64,000 bases of DNA, taken from positions 248,001 to 312,000 of the forward strand of contig JADJNY010000007.1 of the NCBI GenBank assembly GCA_016714045.1, written 5' to 3'. Below the pieces are notes generated by a model, which was not told where the DNA came from, did no database searches, and was given only the letters and a program-made list of their open reading frames with translations. This document shows positions 45,167 through 55,151 of this stretch, piece by piece; the stretch's first letter is position 1, and each line of letters opens with the position of its first letter. The translations under genes were made by a program, and so were the position numbers. The DNA comes from Planctomycetota bacterium. Its GTDB lineage: Bacteria > Planctomycetota > UBA1135 > GCA-002686595.

Positions 45167-48100
45167 TCAGCGGCCGCCTTCCTTCGGCTTCTCGTCGCGG
45201 GGCGCCGCTGGGGCGACGGGCGCCGCGCCGCCCGCTCCGTTCTCCGGGGCCGGCGGGACCGCGGGCGCGGCGAGCTGCAGGTTGCCGTCGGAGAGCAGGC
45301 GCACGAGCAGCGACGCCTGGTGGTTCGCGAGCAGCTCCTCCGTCTCGGCCACGGCGACGGAGTAGGCGCCGTCCGTGACGCGCTGGAGCACGCCGGCGAG
45401 CTGCGTCGCGGCCGAGAGCTCGAGCGCGGTCGCGACGGCGTCCGGCGCCTTCTGCGCCCACGTCGTCGCGGGCACGAAGGCCTCGAGCAGCTCGCGCGCG
45501 TTCGTCTCGGTGAAGTTCACCTTGCGCGTCGGGTCGAGCATCTTGCTCGCGAGGTCGATCGCTTCGACGACCGCGCTGACGCGCAGCAGCGCGGCGATGC
45601 CCCGCGCCTCGTCGGTCGTGTACTCGCGCGCGAGCCGCTCGGTGAAGAGCCGCGCCAGGTCGCGCGCGTTGCCGCCGAAGGCCGACCAGTCGACGTGCTC
45701 GACCTTGCCGCCTTCGCCTTCGCAGAGGAGCCCCGCGGCGTCGGCGCCGACGGCATTGCGCGTCGCACCCTTCTTCTCGCGCGGATCGGTGAAGCCCTTG
45801 CGGCGCCAGTTCGGGAACTCGCGCGCGAGCATCTCGAGCGCGCCCTGCGCGGCCGCGAGGTCCGTCGCGAGCGTGCGCACGTACTGCTTCGAGTCCTCGG
45901 TGGTGAGGCCGGGCTCCACGGCAGCGAGCCGCGCGCGCGCGGCGCGCAGGTCGAGCGCGCGGAGCTCGTGCTCCAGCCCCTCGGGGCCGCCGAAGGTCAC
46001 CGCGATCTGCCGCGTGTCCTCCTGCTGCTTCTGCTCGACGAAGCGGACGCGCGAGAGCTCCATCGTGTTCAACCGCTCGCGCGCCGTGCGCCCGACGTTG
46101 AACAGGCGGTCGACGCCGGCCGGGCCTTCGCCGAGCGGGAAGTCGGGCAGCTCGAACACGGGCATCAACGCTTCGAGGCGCTTCTGTGCGCCGTCGAAGT
46201 CGCCCTTCGCGACGAGCTGCTCGCACTGGAGCAGCACGCGGTCGGCGTAGCGCGTCGCGTTGTCCATGATCTCGCGCTCGATGGACTTCTTCGCCTCGGC
46301 GTACTGCGGGTCGGCGGAGAAGGCCTGCTGCCCGTCGAGCGCGCGCAGCGCGAGCAGCGCCTTGCCCGGCTCGGGCGGCTCCTTGTCGAGCGCCGCGACG
46401 GCGCGCATGCGCGTCACGAGGTCGTCGCGCGCGGCGCCGGCCTGCGCGGCCGACTGCTCGTCGCGCAGGATCGCGGCGGCGAGCTCCTCGGCCTGTTGCC
46501 ACGCCTCGGTGGCCGCGGTCGTGCCGCGGTAGCGGCCCGCGAGCGCGCGCAACTCGTCGCGTCGCGCGCCGCGCGGGAGCTCGCGTTGCGCGAGCTCCTG
46601 CAGCGCGGTGCGCGCCTTCGCTTCGGCCTCCTGCTCGGCGGCGTCGTCCTCGGTCGGCCGGCGCGGTTCGTCGGGCGGCCGCACGGCCGAGGCCTCGGAA
46701 GGCGGCGCGGGATCGCGCGCGTCGGGGACGTTCGGCTCCCGTGCTCCGTCGCCGTCGGCGGGCCGCGGCTCGCCCGAGTTCGACGTCGCCTTCTTCGCGA
46801 GGTCGCCGGCGAGGCCGCGGAGCTCGTCGAGCGTGCCCCGTCCCTCGCCCGTGAAGTACCAGTAGCCGGCGCCGCCCAGCGCCGCGAGCAGCACGAGGAC
46901 GACGAGCCCGCGCGAGCCCTTGCGCTCGGCGCTCGCGCGCGGGCGCGCGGCACCCGCGGCCGCGGCGCCGCTCTTCAGTCGCTCGAGCTCGCGCACGAGG
47001 TCCTGCGCGGACTGGAAGCGCGCCGCCGGGTCCTTCTGCATCAGCTTCGCGACCATCGCGACGACGCCTTCGGGCACGTCGGCGGCGAAGTCGCGCAGCG
47101 GTCGCGGCTCCTCCTGCACGTGCGCGCGCCCGATCTCCTTCGCGCTCGCTCCATCGAACGCCGTGTGGCCGGTGAGCAGGCGGTAGATCGTCGCGCCGAG
47201 CGAGTAGAGGTCCGAGCGGCCGTCGACGCGTTCGCCGCGCGCCTGTTCGGGCGACATGAAGTGCAGAGTGCCGAAGACCTTCTTGTCGGCGGCCTCGCGC
47301 TCCTCCGCTTCGACGTGCGTCGCGAGCCCGAGGTCCGCGATCTTCGTCTGGCCCGCGGAGTTCTGCATCAGGTTCGCGGGCTTGAGGTCGCGGTGCACGA
47401 TGCGGCGTGATTCCGCGAACGCGAGACCCAGCGCGGCGTCGCGCGCGATGTCGAGCACTTCCTGCCAGGGGATGCGGCCGCCGCGCGCGATGCGGTCCTC
47501 GAGCGTGCCCTTGTCCATGTACTCCATGGAGAGGTAGTGCACGCCCTTCTGCTCGCCGACGTCGTAGACGGTCACGACGTTCGGATGGTTGAGCGCGGCG
47601 GCGGCGCGCGCTTCGGCCTGGAAACGCCGCACGAAATCGGCGTCGGAGGAGAGCCGCGGCGCGAGCGTCTTCAACGCGACGGGGCGCGCGAGGCCTCTTG
47701 CACGGCGAGGAACACCTGGCCCATGCCGCCGCGGCCGAGCGGGCGTTCGATCTTGTAGCCGGCGATCACGGGGAGCGCGCGGGCTCCGTCCTTCTCCTCC
47801 GCGGCGCGCGCGCGCGTCCCGGACTCGAGGTCGGCGGCGAGCGGTGTCTCCAGCTCGACCGCGCGCGTCTCGTCGTCGGTGGGGGCGGCGTTCGCGCGCG
47901 GACGCGCCGGCGCGTTCGGATCGACGACGAAGAGCTCGCGCCCGCCGACGCGGAGCACGTCGCCCGCGGAGAGCCGCGCGGTCGCGACGCGCTGGCCGTT
48001 CAGGAAGGTCCCCCCGCGACTCTCGAGGTCGCGCAGCGCCCAGCCGCCGCCCTTCGCACGGCCGATGACGCAGTGCGCGCCGTCGACCTCGGGACCCTCG

Positions 48101-48218
48101 ACGAGCACGCCGGCGCGTTTCGGGTCGCTGCCGATCACGAGCGCGCCGGCGCGCGGCAGCTCGCTCGGCGGGACGTTCGAGCCCGCGAGCTCGAGCAGGA
48201 GTCGTTCGGGGCGCTCAC
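45167..48218 (-). CDS. FHA-domain Ser/Thr protein kinase with one membrane span, frameshifted twice
   Basis: About 1017 residues when repaired. FHA comes first (RLLLELAGSNVPPSELPRAG ... GAHCVIGRAKGGGWALRDLESRG), then a Hanks-type kinase: Gly loop PLGRGGMGQVFLA, ATP Lys in VALKTLAPRL, catalytic VHRDLKPANLM, DLG for DFG (KIADLGLATHV) and GTLHFMSPEQARGERVDGR. One span (GLVVLVLLAALGGAGYWYF) leads to a ~550-residue exterior part of helical, TPR-like character that I cannot assign. Two breaks exist. Near 47690, QEAS and RPVALK lie in different frames (one G missing). At 48208-48211, a C4 run should be C5 to join GTG 48218 to the FHA strand. That GTG overlaps the yggS stop as GTGA. Without the second repair, translation would start at GTG 48138 inside the FHA domain. 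Confidence 0.8.
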
Positions 48219-48985
48219 GCGGCGTGCCTCCCGCCAGCGTCGGCCTCGAGCCCCGCGAAGAGCGCCGAACCGACGCGCACGACGTCGGCGCCCTCCTCGA
48301 CGGCGACCTCGAAGTCGTCGGTCATGCCCATCGAGAGGCGCACGCGGCCGTCGACGAAGAGCCGGGCGTCGTCGGTGCGGGCCTCGAGCGCGCGGGCGTG
48401 CGCGGCGAGCTCGCGGAAGACGCGGCGCGCCGCGGCGCGCTTCGCCTCGGGGTCCGCAACGAGCGGCGCGATCGCCATCAGGCCCGCGAGGCGCAGACCC
48501 GGCGACGAGCGGGCGAGGTCGAGCACCGCGGGGAGCTCGGCCGGCGCGAGGCCCGTCTTGTCGGGCTCGTCGGCGAGCTTGAGCTGGAGGTAGAGCTCCG
48601 GCGCGCGCCCGAGCTCGGCCTGCAGGCGCGCGAGCGCGGCGAGCAAGGCCGCGGAGTCGACCGAGTGGAGCGCGTCGGCGCGCTCGACGACGCGGCGGGC
48701 CTTGTTGCGCTGGAGGTGGCCGAGGAAGTGCCACCGGACGGGCGGCGAAAGCTCCTGGAGCGCGTCCGATTTCGCGCGCAGCGCGTCCGCGCGGCTCTCG
48801 CCGAGGTCGAGCACCCCCAGGCGGGCGAGATCGGCCGCGCGCGCGGCGTCGACGGACTTCGTGACGGCGACGAGCCGGACCCGCGCGGGGTCCCGGCCGG
48901 AGCGGACCGCGGCGCGCGCGAGCCGCTCGCGCACCGCGAGCAGGTTCGATTCGAGGGTGGACGCCACGGCCAGGGCTTGGGTCAC
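48215..48985 (-). CDS. yggS: PLP homeostasis protein YggS/PROSC family
   Basis: A pyridoxal-phosphate-binding protein that buffers PLP and affects amino-acid pools. The fold is the alanine racemase N-terminal barrel. The PLP Lys is in VRLVAVTKSVD (Lys43 from GTG 48985). Later motifs are WHFLGHLQRNKARRVV, ALHSVDS, ELYLQLKLADEPDKTGL, RLAGLMAIAP, and the phosphate site in RLSMGMTDDFEVAVEEGADV and RVGSALFAG. GTG 48985 gives 256 residues; a start at 49024 would add 13 residues unlike the family. The usual GEN after the first strand is GESRADAL here. It is between tilS and the kinase gene and overlaps the latter by 4 nt. Confidence 0.9.
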   Translation of the reverse strand: MTQALAVASTLESNLLAVRERLARAAVRSGRDPARVRLVAVTKSVDAARAADLARLGVLDLGESRADALRAKSDALQELSPPVRWHFLGHLQRNKARRVVERADALHSVDSAALLAALARLQAELGRAPELYLQLKLADEPDKTGLAPAELPAVLDLARSSPGLRLAGLMAIAPLVADPEAKRAAARRVFRELAAHARALEARTDDARLFVDGRVRLSMGMTDDFEVAVEEGADVVRVGSALFAGLEADAGGRHAA

Positions 48986-49069
48986 GAGCCGTGTGAAGGT
49001 ACCCGCACGCGCGCGCGAAGTCACCGATCCAGGATCCGCCGAGCGAACGCCGGGGCGAGCGGGCGCTCG

Positions 49070-50671
49070 TCAGCCCGCCGTCAGGGAGAGGCGCAGTCGG
49101 CGCCGCGTCGCGGGACCCACGCGGCGCGGCTCGGCGGGGCGGATGCCGGCGACCCACAGGAGCTCCTCCGCCGCGTAGACGAGCGCGACCCGGTCGCGAT
49201 CGCGGCGGGGGAGCCCCGCGTCGCGCAGGAAGCGCGTCAAGGGCCGCGAGCCCGGCGCGCCGAGCGGATGGAACCGATCGCCGGGGAGCGGTGCGCGCAC
49301 CGCGAGGACGGGCGGGAGACCGCTCGCGTCGAGCTCGACGCAGTCCGTCCCGCGCGGGAGGTCCGCGGTGCCGGCGAGGTCGACGAACTCGGCGCTGAGC
49401 ACCCGTCCGTCCGCGAGACGCAGGGCGCCGGGCAGCGCGAGCGCGAGCGCCGGCCGCGGGTCCGCGGGCTCGTCGCCGGGCGCGTCTTCGAACGGCAGGA
49501 GGAGCTGGCGCTCGCCCGCGCGGACGTTGCGCGCGCGGCGCGGCATCGCGTGCACACCGGCGCCCGCCGGTCCGCGCGGCGGATCGAGGTGCACCCAGTC
49601 GCTGCGCAGTGCGAGCATCCAGCCGCCATGCAGCGGGACCTCGCCCGTGCGGCCGCCCTGGAGCGCGGCGAGCGCGCGATCCTGCGCGGCGCGTCGCGGC
49701 ATGCGCCCCGTGCCCTCGGCCACCAGGCGGACGAACGCGCGCCGCAGGAGCGGTTCGGGGAGCCGCGCGAGCCGCGCGCGTTCGAGGCTGCCGCCGAGCG
49801 CGAGCTCCGCCGGGCCGCGCCGCGCGGAGGCGTAACGCGGCGGGCCCCAGGCGAGCTCCGCGGTCGTGCGGGCGAAGGCGGCCTCGAGGTCTTCGACGCT
49901 GCGCGCGAACTCGGCGAGGTTCGCGAGCGCGTCCGGCGCGCACGCCGCGCGGAGGGCCGGGAGCAGTGCGTGGCGCACGCGATTGCGGCTGTGGAGGGCC
50001 GACGCATTGCTCGAGTCCTCGCGCCAGGCGTGCCCCGCGGCGCGCAAGGCCTCGCGCACTTCCTCGCGCCGCAGCGCATGCAGCGGGCGCACGATGCGGA
50101 GCCACGTCCGCGTCGGGTTCAGCGCGTCCGCGCCGCGCGACGGCGCGAGCACCGTGCGCGCGGGCACGCCGCGGAAGCCGCCGAGCTGCGCGCCGCGCGT
50201 CCAGCGCAGGAGCAGCGTCTCGAGCGAGTCGTCCGCGTGGTGGCCGGTCGCGATCGCGGCGGCGCCGAGGCGCTCGGCGGCGCGCGCGAGCGCAGCGTAG
50301 CGCGCGACGCGCGCACGCTGCTCCAGGTCCGACGGAGCGGGGTCGAGGTCGACGCGCACGACCTCGATCGGGAACCCGGCCGCGTGCGCGAGCTCCGTGC
50401 AAAAGGCGGCGTCGCCGTCCGACTCGCTGCCGCGCAACCCGTGGTCGACGTGCACCAGGAAGACGCGCGGGCGGGGGCGCGCGGCGGCGAGCACGTGGAG
50501 CAGGAAGACCGAGTCCGCTCCGCCGGAGAGCGCGAGCACGAGCGGCTCCTCCGGCGCGAGCCCGACGCCGTGCGCGAGGGTCGCCCAACGCTGGGGCGCG
50601 AAGGCGCCGCGCGCGTCCGTGCGGGCGGCGTCGGCCGGGGGCGGGAAGGGGAGTTGACGATCGCGGTCCAT
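49070..50671 (-). CDS. tilS: tRNA(Ile)-lysidine synthase
   Basis: TilS modifies C34 of tRNA-Ile2 (CAU) to lysidine so that it reads AUA and is charged with Ile; this is essential in most bacteria. The PP-loop is LVLALSGGADS (SGGADS at residues 49-54), followed by VFLVHVDHGLRG, AAIATGHHADDSLETLLLR and NPTRTWLRIVRPL. The N-type ATPase half is complete. The C-terminal substrate-binding region has PGDRFHPLGAPGSRPLTRFL and RDRVALVYAAEELLWVAGI. The length of 533 is above the ~430 of E. coli but normal for C-extended members. ATG 50671 precedes a ~30-residue poorly conserved leader. It is the first gene of the operon with yggS and the kinase gene, divergent from gap. Confidence 0.92.
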   Translation of the reverse strand: MDRDRQLPFPPPADAARTDARGAFAPQRWATLAHGVGLAPEEPLVLALSGGADSVFLLHVLAAARPRPRVFLVHVDHGLRGSESDGDAAFCTELAHAAGFPIEVVRVDLDPAPSDLEQRARVARYAALARAAERLGAAAIATGHHADDSLETLLLRWTRGAQLGGFRGVPARTVLAPSRGADALNPTRTWLRIVRPLHALRREEVREALRAAGHAWREDSSNASALHSRNRVRHALLPALRAACAPDALANLAEFARSVEDLEAAFARTTAELAWGPPRYASARRGPAELALGGSLERARLARLPEPLLRRAFVRLVAEGTGRMPRRAAQDRALAALQGGRTGEVPLHGGWMLALRSDWVHLDPPRGPAGAGVHAMPRRARNVRAGERQLLLPFEDAPGDEPADPRPALALALPGALRLADGRVLSAEFVDLAGTADLPRGTDCVELDASGLPPVLAVRAPLPGDRFHPLGAPGSRPLTRFLRDAGLPRRDRDRVALVYAAEELLWVAGIRPAEPRRVGPATRRRLRLSLTAG

Positions 50672-50939
50672 GGAGCGGCTCCGCACTCGAGCCGCGTTGA
50701 TCCCTTCGGCGGGCGTGGCTACCCTGTGCGCTCATTTCCCGCGGGAAGCCGGAGCGCGTCTTCGGGCCCCGCGGTGAGCGGATCTTAGCAAGTGCAGTTT
50801 CCTAAGGGCAGGCCAGGGCGAGCGCGCTCTCCCCGTCCTCTCCGGAGGCCCTGCCCGCCGCCGCGTGCGGCGACCGTCCCGCTCCCCCTCCGCCCCCGCT
50901 CTTCACCCGCCCCACGGGGCTCACCTCGGAACCTTCTCC

Positions 50940-51962
50940 ATGCGCATCGCCATCAACGGCTTCGGCCGCATCGGACGCCTCGTCTTCCGCATCGCCGCGC
51001 AGCACAAGGACTGCGAGATCGTCCACATCAACGACCTGACCGACCCGGCGACGCTCGCCCACCTCCTCAAGTGGGACTCCGTGCACGGCCGCTTCGAGGG
51101 CACGGTCACCGCGGGCAAGGACCACATCGTGGTCAACGGCAAGACGATCCAGATCACGGCGGAGAAGGACCCGGCCAAGCTCCCGCACAAGGCGAACGGG
51201 GTCGACTTCGTGGTCGAGGCGACAGGCGTGTTCGCGAGCAAGGAGGGCTGCCAGAAGCACCTCGACGCCGGCGCGGGCCGCGTGCTCTTGACCGTCCCGG
51301 CGAAGGACGAGATCGACGCGATGATCGTGATGGGCGTCAACCACGAGACGCTGAAGCCCGAGCACCGCTCGATCTCCAACGCGTCGTGCACGACGAACTG
51401 CCTCGCGCCGGTCGCGAAGGTCCTCGACGACGCGTTCGGCATCGAGCACGGCTTGATGACGACGATCCACGCCTACACGAACGACCAGAACATCCTCGAC
51501 CTGCCGCACAAGGACCTGCGCCGCGCGCGCGCGGCCGTGTCGATCATCCCGACGACGACGGGCGCCGCGCGCGCCGTGGGCAAGATCCTCCCGCACCTGA
51601 AGGGCAAGCTCGACGGCGTCGCGATGCGCGTGCCCGTCCCGGACGGCTCGATGACGGACTTCGTCGCGACGGTGAAGAAGGACGTCACGATCGAGGAGGT
51701 GAACGCCGCTTTCCTCGCCGCGTCGAAGACGAAGGGCCTCGCGGGCGTGCTCGCCTACGAGACCGACCCGATCGTGTCGTGCGACATCGTGGGCAACCCC
51801 GCGAGCGCCATCTTCGACGCACCGTCGACGATGGTGATCGGGAAGCGCATGGTCAAGGTCGTCGCGTGGTACGACAACGAGTGGGGCTACAGCTCGCGCT
51901 GCGTCGACCTGATGAAGTACGCGCACGCGCTGAAGTCGGCCACGGCCGGCGCGCGCGGCTAG
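50940..51962 (+). CDS. gap: Glyceraldehyde-3-phosphate dehydrogenase
   Basis: Phosphorylating GAPDH of glycolysis and gluconeogenesis, 340 residues, cytoplasmic. NAD site MRIAINGFGRIGRLVFR; active-site Cys150 in SISNASCTTNCLAP; NDLTD after the second strand; MTTIHAYTNDQNILD and RARAAVSIIPTTTGAA for the S-loop; WYDNEWGYSSR near the C-terminus. All catalytic residues are present. ATG 50940 gives the conserved start directly. It is followed 130 nt later by pgk, the next glycolytic enzyme, and then rpe, a common grouping. The 268-nt region upstream is shared with tilS. Confidence 0.96.
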   Translation: MRIAINGFGRIGRLVFRIAAQHKDCEIVHINDLTDPATLAHLLKWDSVHGRFEGTVTAGKDHIVVNGKTIQITAEKDPAKLPHKANGVDFVVEATGVFASKEGCQKHLDAGAGRVLLTVPAKDEIDAMIVMGVNHETLKPEHRSISNASCTTNCLAPVAKVLDDAFGIEHGLMTTIHAYTNDQNILDLPHKDLRRARAAVSIIPTTTGAARAVGKILPHLKGKLDGVAMRVPVPDGSMTDFVATVKKDVTIEEVNAAFLAASKTKGLAGVLAYETDPIVSCDIVGNPASAIFDAPSTMVIGKRMVKVVAWYDNEWGYSSRCVDLMKYAHALKSATAGARG

Positions 51963-52092
51963 GCGCGCATCCTCCCGCGGCGGGCACTCGCGACGCGCGC
52001 CGTCGCGAGCCGCTCCCGTCCGCGGTTCCTGCGTCGGCGCGGCCGACGCGTTCGACTCCCTTGCCCGTCCTTCGATTCCTCGGACTTTCGCG

Positions 52093-53289
52093 ATGCAACT
52101 CAACGCCCCGCGCCTCGACGACCTTTCCATGCAGGGGAAGCGCGTCCTCGTCCGCGTCGACTTCAACGTGCCCCAAGACGATCACGGGGCGATCACGGAC
52201 GACACGCGCATCCGCGCCGCGCTGCCGACGATCCGCGAGATCCTCCAGAAGGGCGGCAAGCCCGTGCTCATGACGCACCTCGGCCGGCCCAAGGGCAAGG
52301 TCGTCGAGAGCATGCGCACGACGCCGATGGGGAAACGCCTCGCGGAGCTGCTCGGCACGCCCGTGCGCAAGCTCGACGACTGCATCGGCCCCGCGGTGCA
52401 GAAGGCGATCGCCGACGCACCGGCCGGGACGACGATCCTGCTCGAGAACGTGCGCTTCCACGCCGGGGACGAGGCCAACGACGCGACGTTCAGCGCCGCG
52501 CTCGCCGCGAACGGTGACGTGTTCGTCAACGACGCGTTCGGCAGCTCGCACCGCGACCACGCGAGCGTCACCGGGCCCGCGCGCGTGCTCCCGTCCGCCG
52601 CGGGACGCCTGCTCGAGAAGGAGATCGCCGCGTTCGGGCGCGTGCTCGAGCAGCCGGCGCGTCCGCTCGTCGCGATCCTCGGCGGCGCGAAGGTCAGCGA
52701 CAAGCTGAAGGTCGTCGACCACCTGCTCGACAACTGCAATGCGCTGCTCGTCGGCGGCGGCATGGCGTACACCTTCCTCGCCGCGCGCGGGACGAAGGTC
52801 GGCAAGTCGCTCGTGCAACAGGACCAGCTCGACAGCGTGCGCGCGGCGCTCGCGAAGGCGGCCGCGAAGAAGGTCGACGTGCTGCTGCCGCTCGACCACG
52901 TCTGCGCCGAGGCCTTCGTGCAGGACGCGAAGCCGATCGCGGTCGACGCCGCAGCGATCCCCGACGGACTGATGGCGCTCGACATCGGCCCGAAGACGCG
53001 CGCGCTCTACCGCGAGCGCATCCTCGCCGCCAAGACGCTCGTGTGGAACGGCCCGATGGGCGTGTTCGAGTGGGAGGCGTTCCGCGCCGGCACCGCCGCG
53101 GTCGGCCAGGCCGTCGCGGAGTGCCCGGGTTACACGGTGATCGGCGGCGGCGACTCGGTCGCGGCGATCGAGCTCCTGGGCCTCGCGGGCGAGATCGACC
53201 ACATCTCCACGGGCGGCGGCGCTTCGCTCGAGCTGCTCGAGGGGACGCTGCTCCCCGGCATCGCCGTGCTCGGCGCGAAGAAGGCGTGA
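52093..53289 (+). CDS. pgk: Phosphoglycerate kinase
   Basis: A 398-residue PGK, making ATP from 1,3-bisphosphoglycerate. The N-domain has GKRVLVRVDFNVPQDDHG, LMTHLGRPKGK and LLENVRFHAGDEAND for the triose site, FVNDAFGSSHRDHASVTG, and ILGGAKVSDKLKVVDHLL. The C-domain nucleotide loop is VWNGPMGVFEWEAF, then VIGGGDSVAAIELLG and HISTGGGASLELLEG. Everything is standard. It lies 130 nt after gap and leads directly into rpe. The stop overlaps a possible GTG (53286) in the rpe frame, but that start would add 20 residues unlike Rpe. Confidence 0.96.
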   Translation: MQLNAPRLDDLSMQGKRVLVRVDFNVPQDDHGAITDDTRIRAALPTIREILQKGGKPVLMTHLGRPKGKVVESMRTTPMGKRLAELLGTPVRKLDDCIGPAVQKAIADAPAGTTILLENVRFHAGDEANDATFSAALAANGDVFVNDAFGSSHRDHASVTGPARVLPSAAGRLLEKEIAAFGRVLEQPARPLVAILGGAKVSDKLKVVDHLLDNCNALLVGGGMAYTFLAARGTKVGKSLVQQDQLDSVRAALAKAAAKKVDVLLPLDHVCAEAFVQDAKPIAVDAAAIPDGLMALDIGPKTRALYRERILAAKTLVWNGPMGVFEWEAFRAGTAAVGQAVAECPGYTVIGGGDSVAAIELLGLAGEIDHISTGGGASLELLEGTLLPGIAVLGAKKA

Positions 53290-53345
53290 GCGTGACGAGC
53301 GCGAACGGAGCTAGAATCGCGGCGCCGCCGCGTGCGGCCGACGCC

Positions 53346-54041
53346 ATGCGCGCGCTGCCGATCACGATCGCCCCCTCGATCCTCTCCTGCGACTTCGCGC
53401 GCATCGGCGAGGAAGTGCGCCGCGCCGAGGACGCGGGCGCCGACTGGTTGCACGTCGACGTGATGGACGGCCACTTCGTGCCGAACCTCACGATCGGCCC
53501 GCCGGTCGTCGCCGCGATCGCGAAGGTCGCGCGCGTGCCGCTCGACGTGCACCTGATGATCACGGATCCGTGGACGTACGGCCCGCTGTTCGCGAAAGCC
53601 GGCGCGCACGTCCTTACGTTCCACGTCGAGGTCTGCCCGACGCCCGAGAAGGCGCGCGAGCTCGCCGCGCACTTCCGCGCGGCGGGAGTGAAGCAGGTCG
53701 GCATCTCGCTCAACCCCGACACGCCGCTCGAGCGCATCCTGCCCGTGCTCGACGCGGTCGACCTGGTGCTCGTCATGAGCGTCTTCCCCGGCTTCGGCGG
53801 GCAGGCGTTCCTGCCCGACGTGCTCGCGAAGACGCGCGCGCTGCGCGAGCACGGCTACGCGGGCCACGTCGAGATGGACGGCGGCCTGAACGCCGACACG
53901 ATTCCCCGCTGCGCGGAGGCCGGCTGCGACGCGTTCGTCTCCGGTTCCGCCTTGTTCGGCGCGAGCGACATGCGCTCGACGCTCGCCCGGTTCCGAGAGC
54001 TCGCGCGCGCCGCGCGGGAGAAGAGCACGCATGGCCGCTGA
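53346..54041 (+). CDS. rpe: Ribulose-phosphate 3-epimerase
   Basis: Rpe interconverts ribulose-5-P and xylulose-5-P in the pentose phosphate pathway, or in a Calvin cycle (no sign of one here). 231 residues in a TIM barrel: MRALPITIAPSILSCDFARI, DWLHVDVMDGHFVPNLTIGP with catalytic Asp, PLDVHLMI with metal His, LVLVMSVFPGFGGQAF with the second catalytic Asp replaced in position by the family's VMSVNPGFGGQ-type loop, and VEMDGGLNADT with FVSGSALFG for phosphate binding. The familiar VNPGFGG Asn is Phe here (VFPGFGG), a known variation. ATG 53346 aligns with the family start. The last 11 nt overlap accD. Confidence 0.94.
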   Translation: MRALPITIAPSILSCDFARIGEEVRRAEDAGADWLHVDVMDGHFVPNLTIGPPVVAAIAKVARVPLDVHLMITDPWTYGPLFAKAGAHVLTFHVEVCPTPEKARELAAHFRAAGVKQVGISLNPDTPLERILPVLDAVDLVLVMSVFPGFGGQAFLPDVLAKTRALREHGYAGHVEMDGGLNADTIPRCAEAGCDAFVSGSALFGASDMRSTLARFRELARAAREKSTHGR

Positions 54042-55029
54042 AACGTCGCGCAACGTCGAGTCCGGACGCGAGAAGGACGTCCCCGTCGAACCGCTCGAGC
54101 TCGCGCCGGAGGAAGCGCGCGAGGTCGAACTCGAGCAAGAAGACGAAGCGTCCGGCGAAGGCCTCGGTCCCCCCGACCCCGCCGAGCGCGGCGTCGAGGG
54201 TCGGCGCCGGCGCCTCTGGAAGAAGAAGGAGATGCCCGGCGGGCTGTGGCTCAAGTGCGAGAGCTGCGGGCAGATGATCTATCGCAAGGAGCTCGAGGAG
54301 AAGGGCATGGTGTGCCCGGCCTGCGAGTTCCACTTCACGCTCCCTGGGCGCGAACGCGTCGCGATGGTGCTCGATCCGGACTCCTGGAAGGAGGAGTACG
54401 CAGACCTGACGGCGCTCGACCGCCTGAGCTTCACGGACCAGGTGCCGTACGCGGAGAAGATCCGGCGCACGGTCGACCGCACGGGCCAGAAGGAAGCGCT
54501 CCTCTGCGGGACGGGCCGCATCGAGGGGCGAGAGATCGTGCTCGCGGTGCTCGACTTCAGCTTCCTCGGCGGTTCGATGGGGGAAGTGGTCGGCGAGAAG
54601 ATCTCGCTCGCCGCGGACATGGCACGCCGGCAGAAGAAGCCGCTCGTCCTCTTCACGAGCTCGGGCGGCGCGCGCATGCACGAAGGCATGCTCTCGCTGA
54701 TGCAGATGGCGAAGACCTCGGCCGCGCTCGCGTCCCTGAACGAGGCCGGTGGCTTCTCGATCTGCGTCCTGACCAACCCGACGACGGGCGGCGTCACGGC
54801 GTCGTTCGCCTCCGTGTGCGACGTCACGCTCGCGGAGCCGGGCGCGCTGATCGGCTTCGCGGGTCCGCGCGTCATCGCGACGACGATCAAGCAGGAGCTG
54901 CCGCCCGGATTCCAACGCGCGGAGTTCCTCGTCGAGAAGGGGCAGGTCGACGCGATCGTCCGGCGCTCCGAGCTGCGCGACGTGCTCGCGCGCCTCGTCG
55001 ACTTCGGGCGCGGAGCGTTCGCGCGCTGA
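54031..55029 (+). CDS. accD: Acetyl-CoA carboxylase carboxyltransferase subunit beta, with acidic N-terminal extension
   Basis: AccD with AccA transfers CO2 from carboxybiotin to acetyl-CoA, making malonyl-CoA for fatty acids. The zinc ribbon has Cys76, Cys79, Cys95 and Cys98 (LKCESCGQ ... VCPACEFHF). The crotonase-type core has LDFSFLGGSMGEVVGEK, FTSSGGARMHEGMLSLMQ, LTNPTTGGVTASFA and LIGFAGPRVIATT. The first ~65 residues are an acidic, charged extension (PLELAPEEAREVELEQEDEA) that usual AccD proteins lack; the normal protein begins close to the WxKCxxC. An internal ATG (MPGGLWLKCESCG, residue 68) could be the real start. The 332-residue form overlaps rpe by 11 nt. Confidence 0.93.
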   Translation: MAAETSRNVESGREKDVPVEPLELAPEEAREVELEQEDEASGEGLGPPDPAERGVEGRRRRLWKKKEMPGGLWLKCESCGQMIYRKELEEKGMVCPACEFHFTLPGRERVAMVLDPDSWKEEYADLTALDRLSFTDQVPYAEKIRRTVDRTGQKEALLCGTGRIEGREIVLAVLDFSFLGGSMGEVVGEKISLAADMARRQKKPLVLFTSSGGARMHEGMLSLMQMAKTSAALASLNEAGGFSICVLTNPTTGGVTASFASVCDVTLAEPGALIGFAGPRVIATTIKQELPPGFQRAEFLVEKGQVDAIVRRSELRDVLARLVDFGRGAFAR

Positions 55030-55138
55030 GGGCCGCGGGCGGCTGGACGCTCACGCGGCGGGTACGCACTTTTTTCCAGAGCGCGCGACGCGCGTGGAAT
55101 CTCGTGCGCAGCCCGTTCCGCGGACGTGATCGCGCGCG

Positions 55139-55144
55139 TACGCT
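55139..55144 (+). promoter_or_regulatory. TACGCT -10-like box, 7 nt before the start codon
   Basis: TACGCT ends 7 nt before ATG 55152, so transcription would begin at or beside the start codon. It belongs to the recurring TANNNT-near-start set. Confidence 0.35.
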
Positions 55145-55151
55145 GGCACGC

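Noticed and set aside
50784..50806. A 5-bp inverted repeat (CTTAG/CTAAG) in the gap-tilS divergent region
   Set aside because: Too short, with a 13-nt loop, to separate from chance, although it lies in an A/T-richer patch that may hold the gap promoter.
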